From Mugil cephalus (lineage: Eukaryota; Chordata; Actinopteri; Mugiliformes; Mugilidae): a stretch of 64,000 nucleotides of DNA. The notes below the pieces were generated by a model. That model did not search any database, had not been told where the DNA came from, and saw nothing but the letters and a program-made list of their open reading frames with translations. The position numbers were made by a program, and so were the translations under genes. Positions 24,701 through 38,100 of this stretch are shown here, piece by piece (position 1 is the stretch's first letter; each line of letters opens with the position of its first letter). The DNA lies in contig NC_061782.1 of the NCBI RefSeq assembly GCF_022458985.1, positions 13,843,672-13,907,671 on the forward strand, given 5' to 3'.

Positions 24701-25880
24701 AGTGCTTTAATGATGTATTTGTAATAGATTAATTTATTACACTGTGTTTGTAATCTGCAACACAGAAGGCCTGATGATTCAGTGGTATTTTATCTAATTT
24801 ATTATTTTAATTACAGAATAAGATAAGATAATCCTTTGTTTTTCCCACAGTGGGCCTAACATAATCAGACTGGTACGATTAACCAAAGACTGTCTGTTAT
24901 TCCTTGGGGTCACACAGTTTTAGTAAGAGTTGTGGACATAACACAACACTCAGACCTAGAACTATACAAAAGTTGCACTTCTTTTTCTTGAGAAATGCCT
25001 GGTCATCATTTTCATAATGTACTTCTTTGCATTAAGACAAAGGGAAACATTTGAAGTTGTCATTATTTATTTAAGTTAATACATTATTATATTACTGGTA
25101 CAGATCAAACTGGGCTGATTGTGCCCAAAGAAAAGACAATTGTTTGGTCGTATTTATGCAGATCACATATTCTTAATCTTTACAGTCTATCTGTGGGGAA
25201 CAAAGAACAACCTCAGGTTCAGTTTTGTGCATGGAAAAACACCAGCTAGAATAACACTTTCCCGTTCCCACAGAGTTACTCGCTTAATCTGCTTGTCCAC
25301 GTCAGGGCCACGTAATTTCCAGCGCCTCACGGATGAACAACAACCGCAATTACAACTCTCACGCACGCTTACAAACGCTGAAAACACAACACCAAAATGA
25401 GTTTGACACCGTGAGTTTACAAGATCTAAAATCATGAAGTTTGATTGCGTTATTATTATTTCTCTCAGGGATTAATGTGTATTTTAGGCGGTTTGCTTCT
25501 TTGTTTTTCTCCAAATATTTATATTGGAAAAATACAATGCAATACTTCCAATTTAAAACACATGTCCATATGTTCAAGTCACATACACACATAAAAATTA
25601 AAAAAACATTCAGAACATTCTCATATCAGTGTAGAAGAAAATAATTAAATTAAATTACAGAGTACTGTGTAATAAGCACCCTCCACGCCCATCATGATCA
25701 TGACCAACAACACGTATTACTGTTTATATTAAAGGTACAGCATTAACAGGCACACATTTAGTTGGGTAGTAATTATAAATTCGTGAACTTTTGACTGTAC
25801 ACCCTCTTAACATGTATTTCATTTTCTTAGGTTTTACAAAAACATCATGTATTTGAGCAACAGGGAGATAGAAGGACAGC
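21770..25880. other. Intergenic spacer between tet1 and eif4e1c
   Basis: No coding exon is recognised. The DNA is AT-rich. At about 24821-24850 there is a short ataagataagataatcc tail next to a cccacagtgggc motif. It resembles, in reverse orientation, the TTATC-ending retrotransposon tail found at 29.6-29.7 kb. Nothing else could be supported. Confidence 0.6.
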
Positions 25881-25889
25881 TGCTTCGCT

Positions 25890-25995
25890 TCTAACTGGAC
25901 CGAAGCGGCCCCCGTAGGAGCGTGAGTGGTTGGAGTGACGCAGGCGCAGGACGAACCAACGGTCAGATCGTTTCTACCGTCAAGATGGCGACATC
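25890..25995 (+). promoter_or_regulatory. eif4e1c promoter and start-codon YY1-type motif
   Basis: GC-rich DNA (gaagcggcccccgtaggagcg, gacgcaggcgcaggacg) sits directly before the first ATG in otherwise AT-rich sequence. The start codon lies in caagatggcgac, which fits the YY1 consensus (AAnATGGCGGC) except for one base. YY1 sites overlapping the start region are common in housekeeping genes. No TATA box is seen. Confidence 0.5.
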
Positions 25996-28900
25996 GGAGC
26001 CGGTAAGAGACACAGGAGCTAGCTAAGAAAAAAAACGACCAATGTGCTCCTAAAGACTAGCTACACCTTCGGGTTTTCTTGTGGCCGTTTGACATAACGT
26101 CACTCATTTGAAACGGGCCGAGTGTTGTGGTGAAATGTTTGTGTTTCCGCCGGTAGATGTTGGCGTGGATTAGCGTTAGCATGCACAGCAATGTGATGAT
26201 GGATGAGGCACTGGCTGACTTTGTTGGCAGGAAAGGACCCACTCACTGACTGCACGTCGTTCATTCAAACTCCGGCCAGCGATTTGTTTTAATCCCTCTC
26301 GATATCAGACTCGGCATCGTGCAGTGGTTTTAATCGATCACCACCAGCTTTAAATGTCCACGCTGTTATATTATTTGTGGGTTTTATGCCAATCTGGACA
26401 CGTGTGGATTTAGCCTGTAGCTTAGCCTAGCACGTCTGCTAAAACTAGTGCTAGCAAGTCTGAACTGTAAAGTTAGCTCACGTCTAACATGTTTTTTTCA
26501 ATGAACCCAACCGAAAGCTAGCTTTTCTCCGTGTGCCGTTACGTATACTTGTTTAAATGTCGACGTTATTTGACTAATAACTTGCTTTAAAACTAATACT
26601 TGCATCATATTTCGTATAAAAGTGGCTGTTAAATGGGGTGTGTGGAAGCTACCTGTGATGTGGGTGCGATAGCTTGTCAGCTGCATCAGTTAGCCTCTAC
26701 TTTATATAATTCATCGTGTTATATAGCGTTTAGGGAGCTTTTACCTACATATACTAGTGACTGTAATGTCTGGAGAAGACTTAACATAACCATAATGTCA
26801 CATCTAGCTTCATGTCCCACCTACATCAAGTCTTTGTTAATTCATTAGGCTGATCAGTGGACAAGCAGGGGTGAAGCTGACAATGAAGTGATCATTTTAA
26901 ATGAATGCCCTTTGTATTCAGCAGATGCATGTGATGTGTTCTTGTCTCCTCAGAAAGCACCTGAAACTGAAGATCAACCGACTGAAAGTCAGGTTGTTGC
27001 GAATCCTGAGCAGTATATCAAACACCCTTTGCAGTACAGGTGAGAATAAACTAGCTGTCTGTGTTTGACAAGACATCACAGCTGAATTACGTGTTCACTA
27101 TTGGATTTGACATCATGTATTTTTTTCCCCTCAATCCGTTAAGCATCGATTATAATCTGAAGAGGTAATTAAAACTTTAACCACTAAAAAATGAAAGAAA
27201 TTCCCCATTTTTTTAAAAAAAACTTTAATTCAGACACATTGGGGTCAGATTTTAACATAACCAAGCATACTGAGCATCGTTATAAATGAGTCCAGTGCTT
27301 TTGAAGTTCAGATACAGTGTGGATGGACATATTGCTCACAAACATGAGTCGACACAGACATAGATTTCATAGCATTTTGCAGCAAATACTTCATTTCACC
27401 TTCATGAAAACACACATGTCACAGTTGCAACCTGACAAAAACTGAGGGACAGTATAATTTGGATAACACAGACCGAGTTTCAAAGACTTTTACAAAGAAA
27501 TGTCCTCTTTCCTGGATAATCGATGGCTAAATTCTGCCCATGTTAGCAGCACATTTATTTAACATCTGGTACAGTTATTTGGTCAAACCACTTGAATTAA
27601 AAATTGTGTTTCTTCCTCCTTGTCTTGTGTGATTGTCATTTTGACTCTTTGACCACATTCACAAAGGTCATGTACCTATTTTGCAATCTTGGTCTGTTTT
27701 GTGACATTTTAAATCATCCATCCTTCTCTCAATGATTGGGCGGGTTGCTCTGCTTGTAATGATACTCCCTGCATTACTTTGAACGTAGGTATTTACTGAC
27801 AAATGCCTTGCAAATGTGCTTTTAAACAATGTGTCGCCCTGTGACATATTTTAAATCAGTTGCAGTAGTATTATCTAGTGGACTGGGAGCTTAGGTCAAA
27901 TCAGAGGTGTAGGAGGAGAAATCTGCTTCCTGGTCTGTATGTTAGCGACCCGATTGTGGCTCACTATTGTCCCTAGATGTGTTATCATAGTTCTGTGGTG
28001 GCTACAACCTATTCAGGAGCTTTCTACAGTCAGTTTGGAGAATGCTGAATAGTCCCCTAGTAAGTCACTTCTAGACCATTCTGTTTGTTCAGCCCAGGCT
28101 CGCGGGTCAAGGTTGTTCACGTCTGCCGCTTTAGCTCGGCCCACATCATCCTGTCATTCAGGTTTTATCTGAATACACTGTGGTGAGGTCAATGCTAATC
28201 ATGAATGTCTCGGTTCTCACTCACTTCACAGCTGTTTTTTAATATTAGGAAGTTCTGTCCTGTTGAATTATTTGGACTTTTTAGTCAAATATTCTTTAAT
28301 ATGTATCAGAGCCTATATCAATATGGAAATTCCCGCAGCGCGATTTAGCAGACATAAGATTATTGATTAATGCCTGTTTAGTAATAACTGGAGATCAACC
28401 TGCAAAGTCGATTCAGTGCTATTAATACAGCTACTTTTTGTTTTGTCAGGAGTTTGTGTCTCATTTACATCCCTCTTTACAGTTTGCTTGCCTGTGGAGG
28501 AAACTCCAGAGATCATTTTTTGCACAGGCTGCACAGCTCAGTTACCGTAACATAAGTAGACATGATGGTCGCTTTCACGTTTCTAGTCAGGGAACATCAT
28601 TTTCATATGGCGCTGGCACTAAAGGGAACCACCAGCTGTCCGAAAGTAAAGAAACACACATTCAGTTTCTGAAAACTCGATCTGCTTCGTAACATGGATT
28701 GTTGTGTTGTATGTTGTGGCAGATGAACTTAAAAATGGAAACGCCAGTATTGTTTTATACTGTCATGAACTTATTTTATGGCTGCTCTTAAAATAGAAAC
28801 TGAATGTTTTAGTAAATGTAAAGATTCAATAACTTTATATCAGATACAACTTTTTTAAACATAAACTGTCTGTAGTGCAGTTTCATGTTATTTGTTGACC

Positions 28901-31900
28901 TTTACACCAGTGTGGACAGCTGCAGATCTGTAAGTAAATATAAAATATCTCACGTAAAATGGACATTTGCCCCTATTTCATATTAACAGTGTTATAATAT
29001 TGGTCAATTGAAGTATCACCTACTCTTTCACCAGTCCATTGTTCACAGGGGGAAATAATGTATTATAAATTGATGCTTCATCATTGTGCAGTCAGGTTGA
29101 CTTGTGGTTTTTAGATGATGCGTCATCGTTTTTGTTCACGCCAATATGCAGACTGTTGTTTGGAAAGTTTACACTTTACCTCATCTGTTTTTTTTTCTAC
29201 AACCATGTAGTTAAATTCTTTAACATGGTGCCAGTTACTGCAGCTAAGTTAAATGCGTTTAACCAGGTAGTCTGTCCCAATATAATGGAAAGGTCCTGTG
29301 AGATTATTGATGTCATTTGCATCTTTAGTGTTTCTCCTCATGAAAATGACCGTAGCCGTTGTGCGATCAATGAAAGATTAGTCATTTACTACATATGGAC
29401 CAACCAATCATCCAGGAGACTACAGCTCTAAATATTAAGCCCCTTATGGTATTAGGAAGATAAACTTTTACCAAAATATATACAAATAAGCATACTCATT
29501 TTCCACATTTTCTTACTTGAACACTGCCTTGTTTGTTTGTAATCTCTTTATTTTTTATTATTATTGTTAATATTTTTTATACTCTTATTTTTACTCTTTA
29601 GTCCACCCACTGTCCGTGATTGCTGAATGTCTCTGCTGTTGACAATGATAATGAGAATTTCCTCATTGTGGGATGAATAAAGGCATATCTCACCTTATCT
29701 TATCTTATGTTATCTTATCTTATCTTATCTTTATACATTTCAGATGTATTAACAGAAGATTTCAGCCTTGATCTTTTTGTTTTATTGGGTTGAGTGTGTC
29801 ATCTTAAGGCCCTTCAGTCTTCCTCATTCATAAAATGTTGCTCAACCTCTGTTAATGACAAACAGCCTCTTCCAGCTTCTCTGTTGATCCCTTTTTAGCC
29901 TCTTCATTTGTGATGCCTTTAAGTCCAATAGCTACAGGCTTTTACTATCTAATCCTCCACGCGCATCTGAGAAAACAGGTTAACTAGGTTAAGAGGTTAC
30001 GGCTCGTCGATTTAGTCTTATTAGTCTGAAAACTTTTTAGTGTCATACGAATCGTTAAATCGTTAAATTATTTAGTTGACAGGTTTATTTACGTGCTGCA
30101 AGTAGCCATGTAGCATGTGTGGGTTCACCAGAGGACTCCGTCTGTGTGTCATCTCCCCCAGGGTTGTGTGATGTGTGTCAGTGGAGTAGATGCGTCATGA
30201 ATACGGTTTCAGCCTCTTTGTCCGGCGCTTGGTGTTTATGGCACACGGCTGTGGCTGATGGTACAGCTGTATGTGTCGGGTTGGCGGGGGGCACGGGGTT
30301 CAGATGATGTCCTCTCACTGCCCTCATCCATCACAAGCTAGCCCCGCCCCTCCTGGGAACACATGAAAGAATAACGGGACCCGTCGGAAACAAAGGCTGC
30401 ATTTGTAGTGGCCGCTGATGGCCGGCCGTCTCTGTTCTTTTGCATTGAAACGCATGCCTTTGTAACAAGCTCTTTAGTTTCACGCAACGTAGATTAAGTG
30501 TCTGTTTAGGACACCGTCAGTCTAATGAGTTCAGAAATCTGGTGTTTTTAGATATCGTTTTTGTTTGTCAAATGAATGTAACTCTGTGTCTTTGTCCTCG
30601 TTTCATCCGTCCATTGAACTCCGAGGGTTTTGATTGTTGTCTTTTCCTCTCTCTCTCTTCCTCTCTCTCTCAGATGGGCCCTGTGGTATTTCAAAAACGA
30701 CAAGAGCAAAAGCTGGACAGAGAACTTGCGTCTCATTTCCAAGTTTGACACAGTGGAAGATTTTTGGGCGTAAGTGTCCTCAACTAATTCTGTAACGTTG
30801 TTCTGATCCTGTCACTGTAAAGGAGAATTAAGAAGCAATATTATCATTTATCTATACGTTTGTCTGTAATATTTCTTCAAGCTGATTAGAGACTCCATAT
30901 AAGATATGTAAATATTTACCCCCTAGTCATCTAAAGTACTACAGGACAGCGTGACCTACACACTTAGCCTACACTCGTCCGATCCATTTATATTTGTGAC
31001 TCGTTCTGATGCTATTTGGCGCCGTGTCAGTCAGGTTCATCTTTGTTTGTATTTACTGCTTCACATTGAACAAGGCGACTGAACCTTTCGCCAAAGACAA
31101 GTCATACAAATTCTGTCTTTATTGATCCAAAACAATTTTAACTTGATCTGAACGAATGCATTTGTTCCATCAGATCAGGCTGTTTACATGTTTACAAGGT
31201 GCTAATATTATCATCCCTCCCATTTCATCCAAACGAAAATGTCTTCCAGTTCATTCATATCAATCAAGGCTTCTCTAAACAAAGTGCTCACATGAGGGGT
31301 TTTTATTCTGGTTATTGGTGGAATATGAGTGTGTTTTTCTCTGCACCATTAATTAAGTTAACTGTGGAAAATGAAGCTTTTATAAACCCTTTTGATTTGA
31401 AATGTGTTTCTTTCAGATTATACAACCATATACAGCAACCAAGCAAGCTTGGCTTTGGCTGCGATTATTGCTTATTTAAGGTAAGGCGCCTTTTTCAATA
31501 AACTGTTTTATCTATAAAGATCAGTTTGTTCTTCGGTCAGCCGTGCGCCATATGTTTACAGTGTTTGAGAGTTAATTAAATGATTATTGATAGCATCTTA
31601 TTAATGAAGTTGCTGCTCTCGTTTTGTGTTCCAGGATGGTATTAAGCCCATGTGGGAGGACGACAGAAACAAACTGGGGGGTCGATGGCTGATGACTCTT
31701 AATAAACAACAGAGACACAATGATCTCGACCGCTACTGGATGGAAACGGTGAGCATGAGGCTTCTCGCTTTGTACAGGAATGAGTCAGCGCTGTCAAACA
31801 ACTTACACGTGTTGTCATGTTTTGCGTTTTGTGCAGCTCCTCTGTTTAGTTGGCGAGTCATTCGATGAGGCCAGTGAAGACGTGTGCGGAGCCGTGGTCA

Positions 31901-32178
31901 ACGTCAGACCCAAAGGTGACAAAATAGCCATCTGGACGAGCAACTGCCAAAACAGGGACGCCATCATGACGATAGGGTGAGTGGAGGAGATCAGTTTGCC
32001 GGCCGTGAATGACCACTAGGTGGCGACAAGAAGCCTAAACACAGCTTTCTTGCGTTTCCACAGGCAAGTGTACAAAGAGCGCCTGAACCTTCCCGTCAAA
32101 GCCCTGATTGGCTACCAGTCACATGACGACACGTCCAGTAAGAGCGGCTCCACCACCAAGAACATGTACTCCGTTTGA
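25985..32178 (+). CDS. eif4e1c: Eukaryotic translation initiation factor 4E, type 1C
   Basis: Binds the mRNA 5' cap and recruits eIF4G for translation initiation in the cytoplasm. Exons: 25985-26002, 26954-27039, 30674-30769, 31417-31480, 31635-31748, 31837-31976 and 32064-32178. They give 210 residues, the usual size for class I eIF4E. Visible landmarks are HPLQYRWALWYF, the cap-stacking tryptophans in KSKSW (residue 49) and KPMWED (W95, E96), the eIF4G-contact W66 in VEDFWALYNH, and the C-terminal SKSGSTTKN with the serine equivalent to the MNK site. The core differs from eif4ea/b by HIQQPSKLGFGCDYCLF, SNCQNRDAIMTIG and the ending KNMYSV. I recall these as eIF4E-1C of fish, so the subtype is from memory and the family is certain. 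The first coding exon has only six codons. The second intron (27040-30673) is by far the longest and contains a retrotransposon tail. The downstream gene is convergent. Confidence 0.92.
29560..29731 (+). mobile_element. 3' tail of a fish non-LTR retrotransposon with (TTATC)n end
   Basis: The segment ends with cattgtgggatgaataaagg followed by several TTATC pentamers (29692-29731). This arrangement is typical of 5'-truncated fish LINE or LINE-mobilised SINE copies. It lies in the second eif4e1c intron, sense to the gene. No ORF remains and the family was not assigned. Confidence 0.6.
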
Positions 32179-33195
32179 AAATCTTCCCACTTATTTCAAC
32201 TCGCTGTAGATCTAAACAATTACCAACCCGCATCACCACATTAATTTTTGAGTTGTCAACTACTGTAGTGTCCTTTTCCTTTTATTGCAGAGAGAATTGT
32301 TCATGGTGTGTACAGTTACCCCCTTCCCCCCAAATCAACACAAGGCCGACAGTTATGAATAGGAATAGGGAGGAGACATGAAAGGAGAGGAATACTTGGC
32401 TCTAGATTTCATACATGAGCTCAAGAACATAAAAGATTTCTGTGACCTCTAGCTGAGAACAAGCTTCTTTTTTCCCCTATATGAGTTGCAAACAAAACAT
32501 AACCGTAAGGCCTTGTGTTTCTTATCACTCCTTATCACAAAGTGTTTCTCACCTCACAGGAAAAGACGGCAGACAACGTATCATTACACTGAACAAATTT
32601 TATGGGCAGTTTTAACCTTATTTATCCAGAAGTGTTAAGCATGAGTCGGGCTTTCAGACGCACCCACTTGAAGAATCGTACAGTATCTTTAAGGTTTGTC
32701 AAAGCTGTGGTCACACTCCAAAGTGTAGGGTTTGGATTTAAGGCCACACACTGTTTCAGCCATGCTGGAATTATGGGATATTGCTTGTTTTTGAACCTTT
32801 TTCCCCCACCTCTTCCCCTTACATTTATTTATAATGTATGCATTGCAGTTACTTAGTTGAAAAACAACCATGAAATTTGTGTTTTTCAAATTGTTTTTTT
32901 TTTTCTTTATTGTTATTAATGATGTGGACTACTGCATATAGATGACATTTTTTTTTTACAGTGTACCATACAGTTAAGATGCTGACAGAATTAGGTGTGC
33001 TTTTCACTGTTTTCTTCCTAACAAGAACTGTAGATAATGTCGCACTCCTCTCTTGGTTGATGCGAAAGAAAGACGATATTCATTGTGAAATGATTTTGCT
33101 CATAATGTATCTTTATTATCTGTAATTCCAGGATGTATATTACCTTCTTTCAAGTAAAGGTTAAGTGCTTTGCATTAAAACCAGAACCACGTTGT
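32179..33195 (+). other. eif4e1c: eif4e1c 3' untranslated region
   Basis: AT-rich non-coding sequence after the TGA at 32176-32178. A candidate poly(A) signal, ATTAAA, lies at about 33174-33179. This would give a 3'UTR of about 1 kb. The end point is an estimate. Confidence 0.5.
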
Positions 33196-35138
33196 CTTGT
33201 TTGGTGAAAATGTATTTAAGTGTGCCACTGAATGATGTTAAATAAGACTCTTTATTTTTTTATTACTTGGGCAGCTCAGACTTCAACAGAACCAGTAGAG
33301 ATGTTCAAGATGTGAAATACTCTGAAGCCTCAGATAGAAAGTCTAGACGCTGCCAGAAGAAACAGGCCGACTAGTTCAAGAACAGCATTCTTTCAACAGG
33401 TGTTGTTGACTCCCATTGTGTTCGGATGACGGGAAATATGAAGATGACGTTGCACCTTATGATCGGAAGTTTTTGTTTTTCCAAACTAAAGAGGTGGAAT
33501 AATCTCTAGTGCATTCAGTCACCTCATCTCAATCCGATCCAGCAGCTTTTCACTTGCTGATGTCAAAGCTAAACACAAAAAAATCCACACCTCAAGACAG
33601 CTGCAGTGAGGCGTCACTAAGGTGAGCAGTCATTCTTTGTTGACACCCATGGCCTCTGGATTTCAGGCAAATCATGGCGTGAATCCCTTAAAATAAGCTA
33701 TAAATGCGGTTGTAATTTCTACACCTTATATGTTCATCCCCTCATATTAAAGTCCCCTTTATAGTCCCTATTCATGTCCTGATGGTGTGTAAGGATGCAA
33801 CACTGACTCATCACCTTTAAAGTAATAAACATGTTAAATATAAATCCAACGTCCACTCTGGACTCGTGGACCATATTTCTTTCTCATTAGTTACTAAAGA
33901 CTCCGCTGTGTTGACCACATAGTTGCTAAGGGCATCTGTTTGTTGCTGAGAACACAGGATACAGACAGAGTCTAATCCCAGTACAAGCCTCCATCTCACT
34001 TCATTCTATGATAAAACATAATATCATTTAAAGCACCAGAAAGCTTGATTTTAAGAGGCATTCCTTCATAGCATTAAATATTCATAAGGAAAGCACCAGT
34101 CACATTTGATCTAGAAAAACGTTTACACCAACGGAAAATCTTTAGTTTATTGCTGTATGACATAATTTTTTTTCCCCGACTGTTCCCCACCCACTTCCAA
34201 CCAAGTCAGAAGAACAAGCGCGAGGCCACAGACATGGAAATCACAAACAGAAGAGGTTTCAGTGTCTTAAAGGCGCTTTATGAAAGTGAATTAGATCCAC
34301 AAATCACTACACTGTCACGTGTCCCCCGATACACAAAAACAATGAATTAAACAAAACAGTTTCAAAGTTGTGTAAAGTCAAAGAAGCTGACAAAACCCAC
34401 TGTACCGTACAAAGCTAACACTGCACTACATGTTTATGCCTTTGTAACAGTTGAGGTAATGGTGTCTGAATGAATTATTTTCTGTTGTGTGCTGATCCTC
34501 CTGTCAAACAGGATCTTGTGGCACAATAAGTAACGAGTGAACTGTTAAACTGCCTAAGGTCTTCCTTCACAAGGAGCTTTAGGTCGTGTGTGTGTGTGTG
34601 TCAGCACAATGACAGGACTTGTCAGTGTGTAAAGTGATTTTAAGTGCCACCGTTAGAATATAAGTAAGTAAATTTATTAAAGCTAACTTTTTTTGTGTTA
34701 TTTTTGTTTTTGATATAAAAAAAACTTTGTTGATAATCATCAGCCACAATCCAGGAAGTTTATTTCACAGAAAAACGGATCCTAATTAATGATCCATAAA
34801 AGTTTGACACCTCAGGTTAATTGTTCTGTCGGGAGAGCATCGATATGACATCCCACACCGATACGTTTTTTGTTCATTCGCTGCACGAGGTGCTTCAGGT
34901 TCAATAAATATAGAATGGCTTCATCCAAGAAAAGTATATGATTTCAGGCAACAGTTTCAACGAGGTGGAATTAAAGTGACAATAACCCATGATCGGATGT
35001 AAATCCATCCAAGGATGAGAGATTTAAAGAAGGAAAAGAAAGTACTATAAGTCCTCCAGTCATGGTCCAGCCAATGTATTCACATGTTTGGTATTCGGTC
35101 CGCCCTCCCTGCTCCACCTAGACCACGGCAGTCTCCTG
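33196..35138. other. Spacer between convergent genes, including the TMEM150-like 3'UTR
   Basis: No coding frame is seen on either strand. eif4e1c and the minus-strand TMEM150-like gene end toward each other here. Minus-strand AATAAA signals (TTTATT on the plus strand) occur at several places, for example near 34671 and 34757. The 3' end of the TMEM150-like transcript cannot be fixed by eye. Confidence 0.5.
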
Positions 35139-38100
35139 TCAAGTCATCGTCATCATCAGGGGCTTTTCTTCGTCCCGCTTGGTCAACAGATTTGTGACCA
35201 TGTAGGACGAGAAGTAAACAAACTCCACCGTGTAGCTGAGCTCGAACAGGTCCAAGTTCACGTTCAGCATCCACTCGAATACGGCAGCCAGGTGGCTGTA
35301 AAAGTAGCCGGACTGGACAAACAAAATGGTGTCTGTGGGTTTTCAAGTGAAGGATGTGTGCGTCACATTAAAGAACACTTGTAAAATATAATATCAGTGC
35401 AAACGAGTAACTCCTTTTGGATGGGAGGCAAATGTTTCAGCTGCCTTTGACTTAGCACACAGACTATATTATTCTAGAAGCAACTATACATAATTTATCA
35501 TTAATACTGTATGTGCTCACTTCTGATTAAATTAATCCTTACAACATGGACTGGACTGCGCTACACGTGCTACCTCTTATCACCCTGGAGTACAGTGCTT
35601 CATGTACTAACTGCCCACTATGTACATCAACTCACACAGATAATGTATTCAGCTTTGACTCAACCGGAGGCCGAGAGGTTCAGTCTATAAACTCTGAGAT
35701 GTGACTCAACAGCTGGTCTTAAGGTGCATTTAAAATAGACGTTAAATCCTATAAACACTAAAACAGATTCTACTTCAGAGGAATTAACTGGGAAGTGTCC
35801 CAGGGCCACAGCGGTTAAAGGTTGCTACCTCTGTCGTGTGAGGAGTTTCTGCCAGTCCCACTTTGTCAACAGACCAACAGACCGGATACAAATATGGCAC
35901 AGTGGGAGTGAGAGCTGCTGGAGGACGGAGAAAGATCCTGTTTGCAGCCACGCCAAATGGACCATATCAAGTTAGCTATTATCCAGTCTGGTGTACCTGC
36001 CAGAAACTCACCGGACACTCACCTGTGATCACGTAACAATGCCTTCTTGACAAAAAAAAACAAACAAAAAAAAAAAAAAAACACAACTAAGACCTCTGAA
36101 AGGATACAGCAGATGGTCACGGTGACTTGAACCACAGTGGAGGCGACACGCAGCGGGAAGAGAATCTTTTCATATCCCGTCAGCGCGCACTTTCCCGTCA
36201 GGGCTGTGAGCAGGACAGTGTAGAAGCAGATGCACATGAAGCTGATGGCAGCTCCCAGGTAGTGAAGGAGTGTCACGTACTCCGGCTGCGGAGGACAATC
36301 AGCAGAGCGTGAAAAGATAAACAGATAGTTGAAATGGGGACAGACATTGTCAGATGATTGCTATATGTGTGACGGATTTGTTCTTGTGTGAGATAGTAGT
36401 AACCAACGGTGCGGAGGCAAACAAATGGATGCACTTAGATCTTTGTTTTAATTTTTCGGTATTTCCTTTGGCCAAGAGTCACATGTCTGTCAGGTAAAAT
36501 ATTCTTGAGATGCGTTTTAGGTACAAAACTGAAGATTAAGCTGCGTTGTTGATGTTAATATGAGGCCTTCAATGCACGCAAATATAAGCGTGAGCTTGCG
36601 CTCTAACCCATCAAAGGTGACATAAAACAAATAGTTCCCTACCTTTGTTTGCTGTTTTAACACCCCGTGGTATTCGGCTTTATTATGTGGTAGCACAGGC
36701 ACCAGAACTTACTGCTTACTGCTACAGCTGACGTCTTGGATCTGATTTTGTCATTTTATGTTGCGCCCTCACCCCACTTATCCCCCTTCTTGTTTATATG
36801 CCACAGCTCCACTCCCTCCCTCCCTCCTCCTCCTCCCCGTGAACGGTACGTCAATGGAGCAATCATCCACTTATACGCCATGTCCGAGTCACATTAAGCA
36901 CTTTACCTTTCTATTGTGAGCAAATTGAATTTATGAACAAAGGTTGCTTCAGCGTAGTTATTGAGTAGCAATGGGACGTGAACGCGCACGATTTATAGTT
37001 TAGAGTAACCAAAACTCTGTAAAATGGCCTGTGATTGGTGGAAAAAACACCGCCATGGGATGATTTTTATAAAACCTTTAAATACAACCAGGAGGAGGCA
37101 CAGAAGCCAAGTGTTATTATCAAATTTGGACAAAATAATTTTTTAATTATTATTATTATTATTACTTACATTACAGTTTCCAGCTGCGAACGCGCCCACG
37201 GCTGCCACCAAACCAAAAACCAGCGCGGTCTTGCTCAACAGGGACTGACAGGAATGTCTTTCCATAATATGAGCATGGTGGAATATACTGAACAGCAGGA
37301 CTAAAGAGGAGATCACGGTCAGTTTGACACACAGCACTCATGTCATTTATAATTCTCAAATGCACCAGGGCAGGTAGACTCACACAGGAACGATCCGGCG
37401 TTGATTGTGGCTGTAAAAAGGGAATTTTCAGGAAAATTGCTTCCACTGGCGCTGCAATGACACAATCAATAAACAAGGGGAAATGACACACAGTACCGTG
37501 TGGAAGGTGATTAAAGTGTGCTGTATTTTTTACCTTATGGTGGGAACGAGGCAGCATCCAGCTGTCCGATTGTCCTGGCAGTAGGATTGGACAGTCCTGA
37601 AAACAAATTCACACGTTCTGGAGAACTTGTCATGATTCTTAAATGTTCTCAGTGAAAATAATGAGACACAACTCACCAGTCACTGAGGAAGCACACATGG
37701 TTGTTGTAGGAGGCCAGGGCATATCTGGAAATACAAAAAAAAAGCAAACATATTTTTATATTTTGGCTTCAAGGCAATCTTAAATTTCACAGTAATAAAT
37801 ATTTAAATTGTTTTCTGAATAAAAGTAGACCATTAACAGTACAGTCATGTCATCTGCATCCATTTATTAGGGTGGTGAAAAACATATCTTCTACTCTAAT
37901 AAGAACAACAGCAGTAAAACACCATTGTTAGGAGAGAGAATGACTGCTCACTAATATTCGTGAGTGCACCTAATTTTTACTTTTCATCCGGGTTCACCAA
38001 CTGAATGGTGTATTCATATGTTAACAGTCGACTGAACTTTATGAGTATCGACAAGTGGTTTGACAGGTATGTGTGACCTAACTTTCAATTTCCATTTTAA

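Noticed and set aside
25985..32178. Assignment as eif4ea/eif4eb or eif4e1b
   Set aside because: HIQQPSKLGFGCDYCLF, SNCQNRDAIMTIG and KNMYSV differ from the usual eIF4E (HIQLSSNL.., TTECENREA, KNRFVV) and from 1B. The match is to the form I know as 1C.
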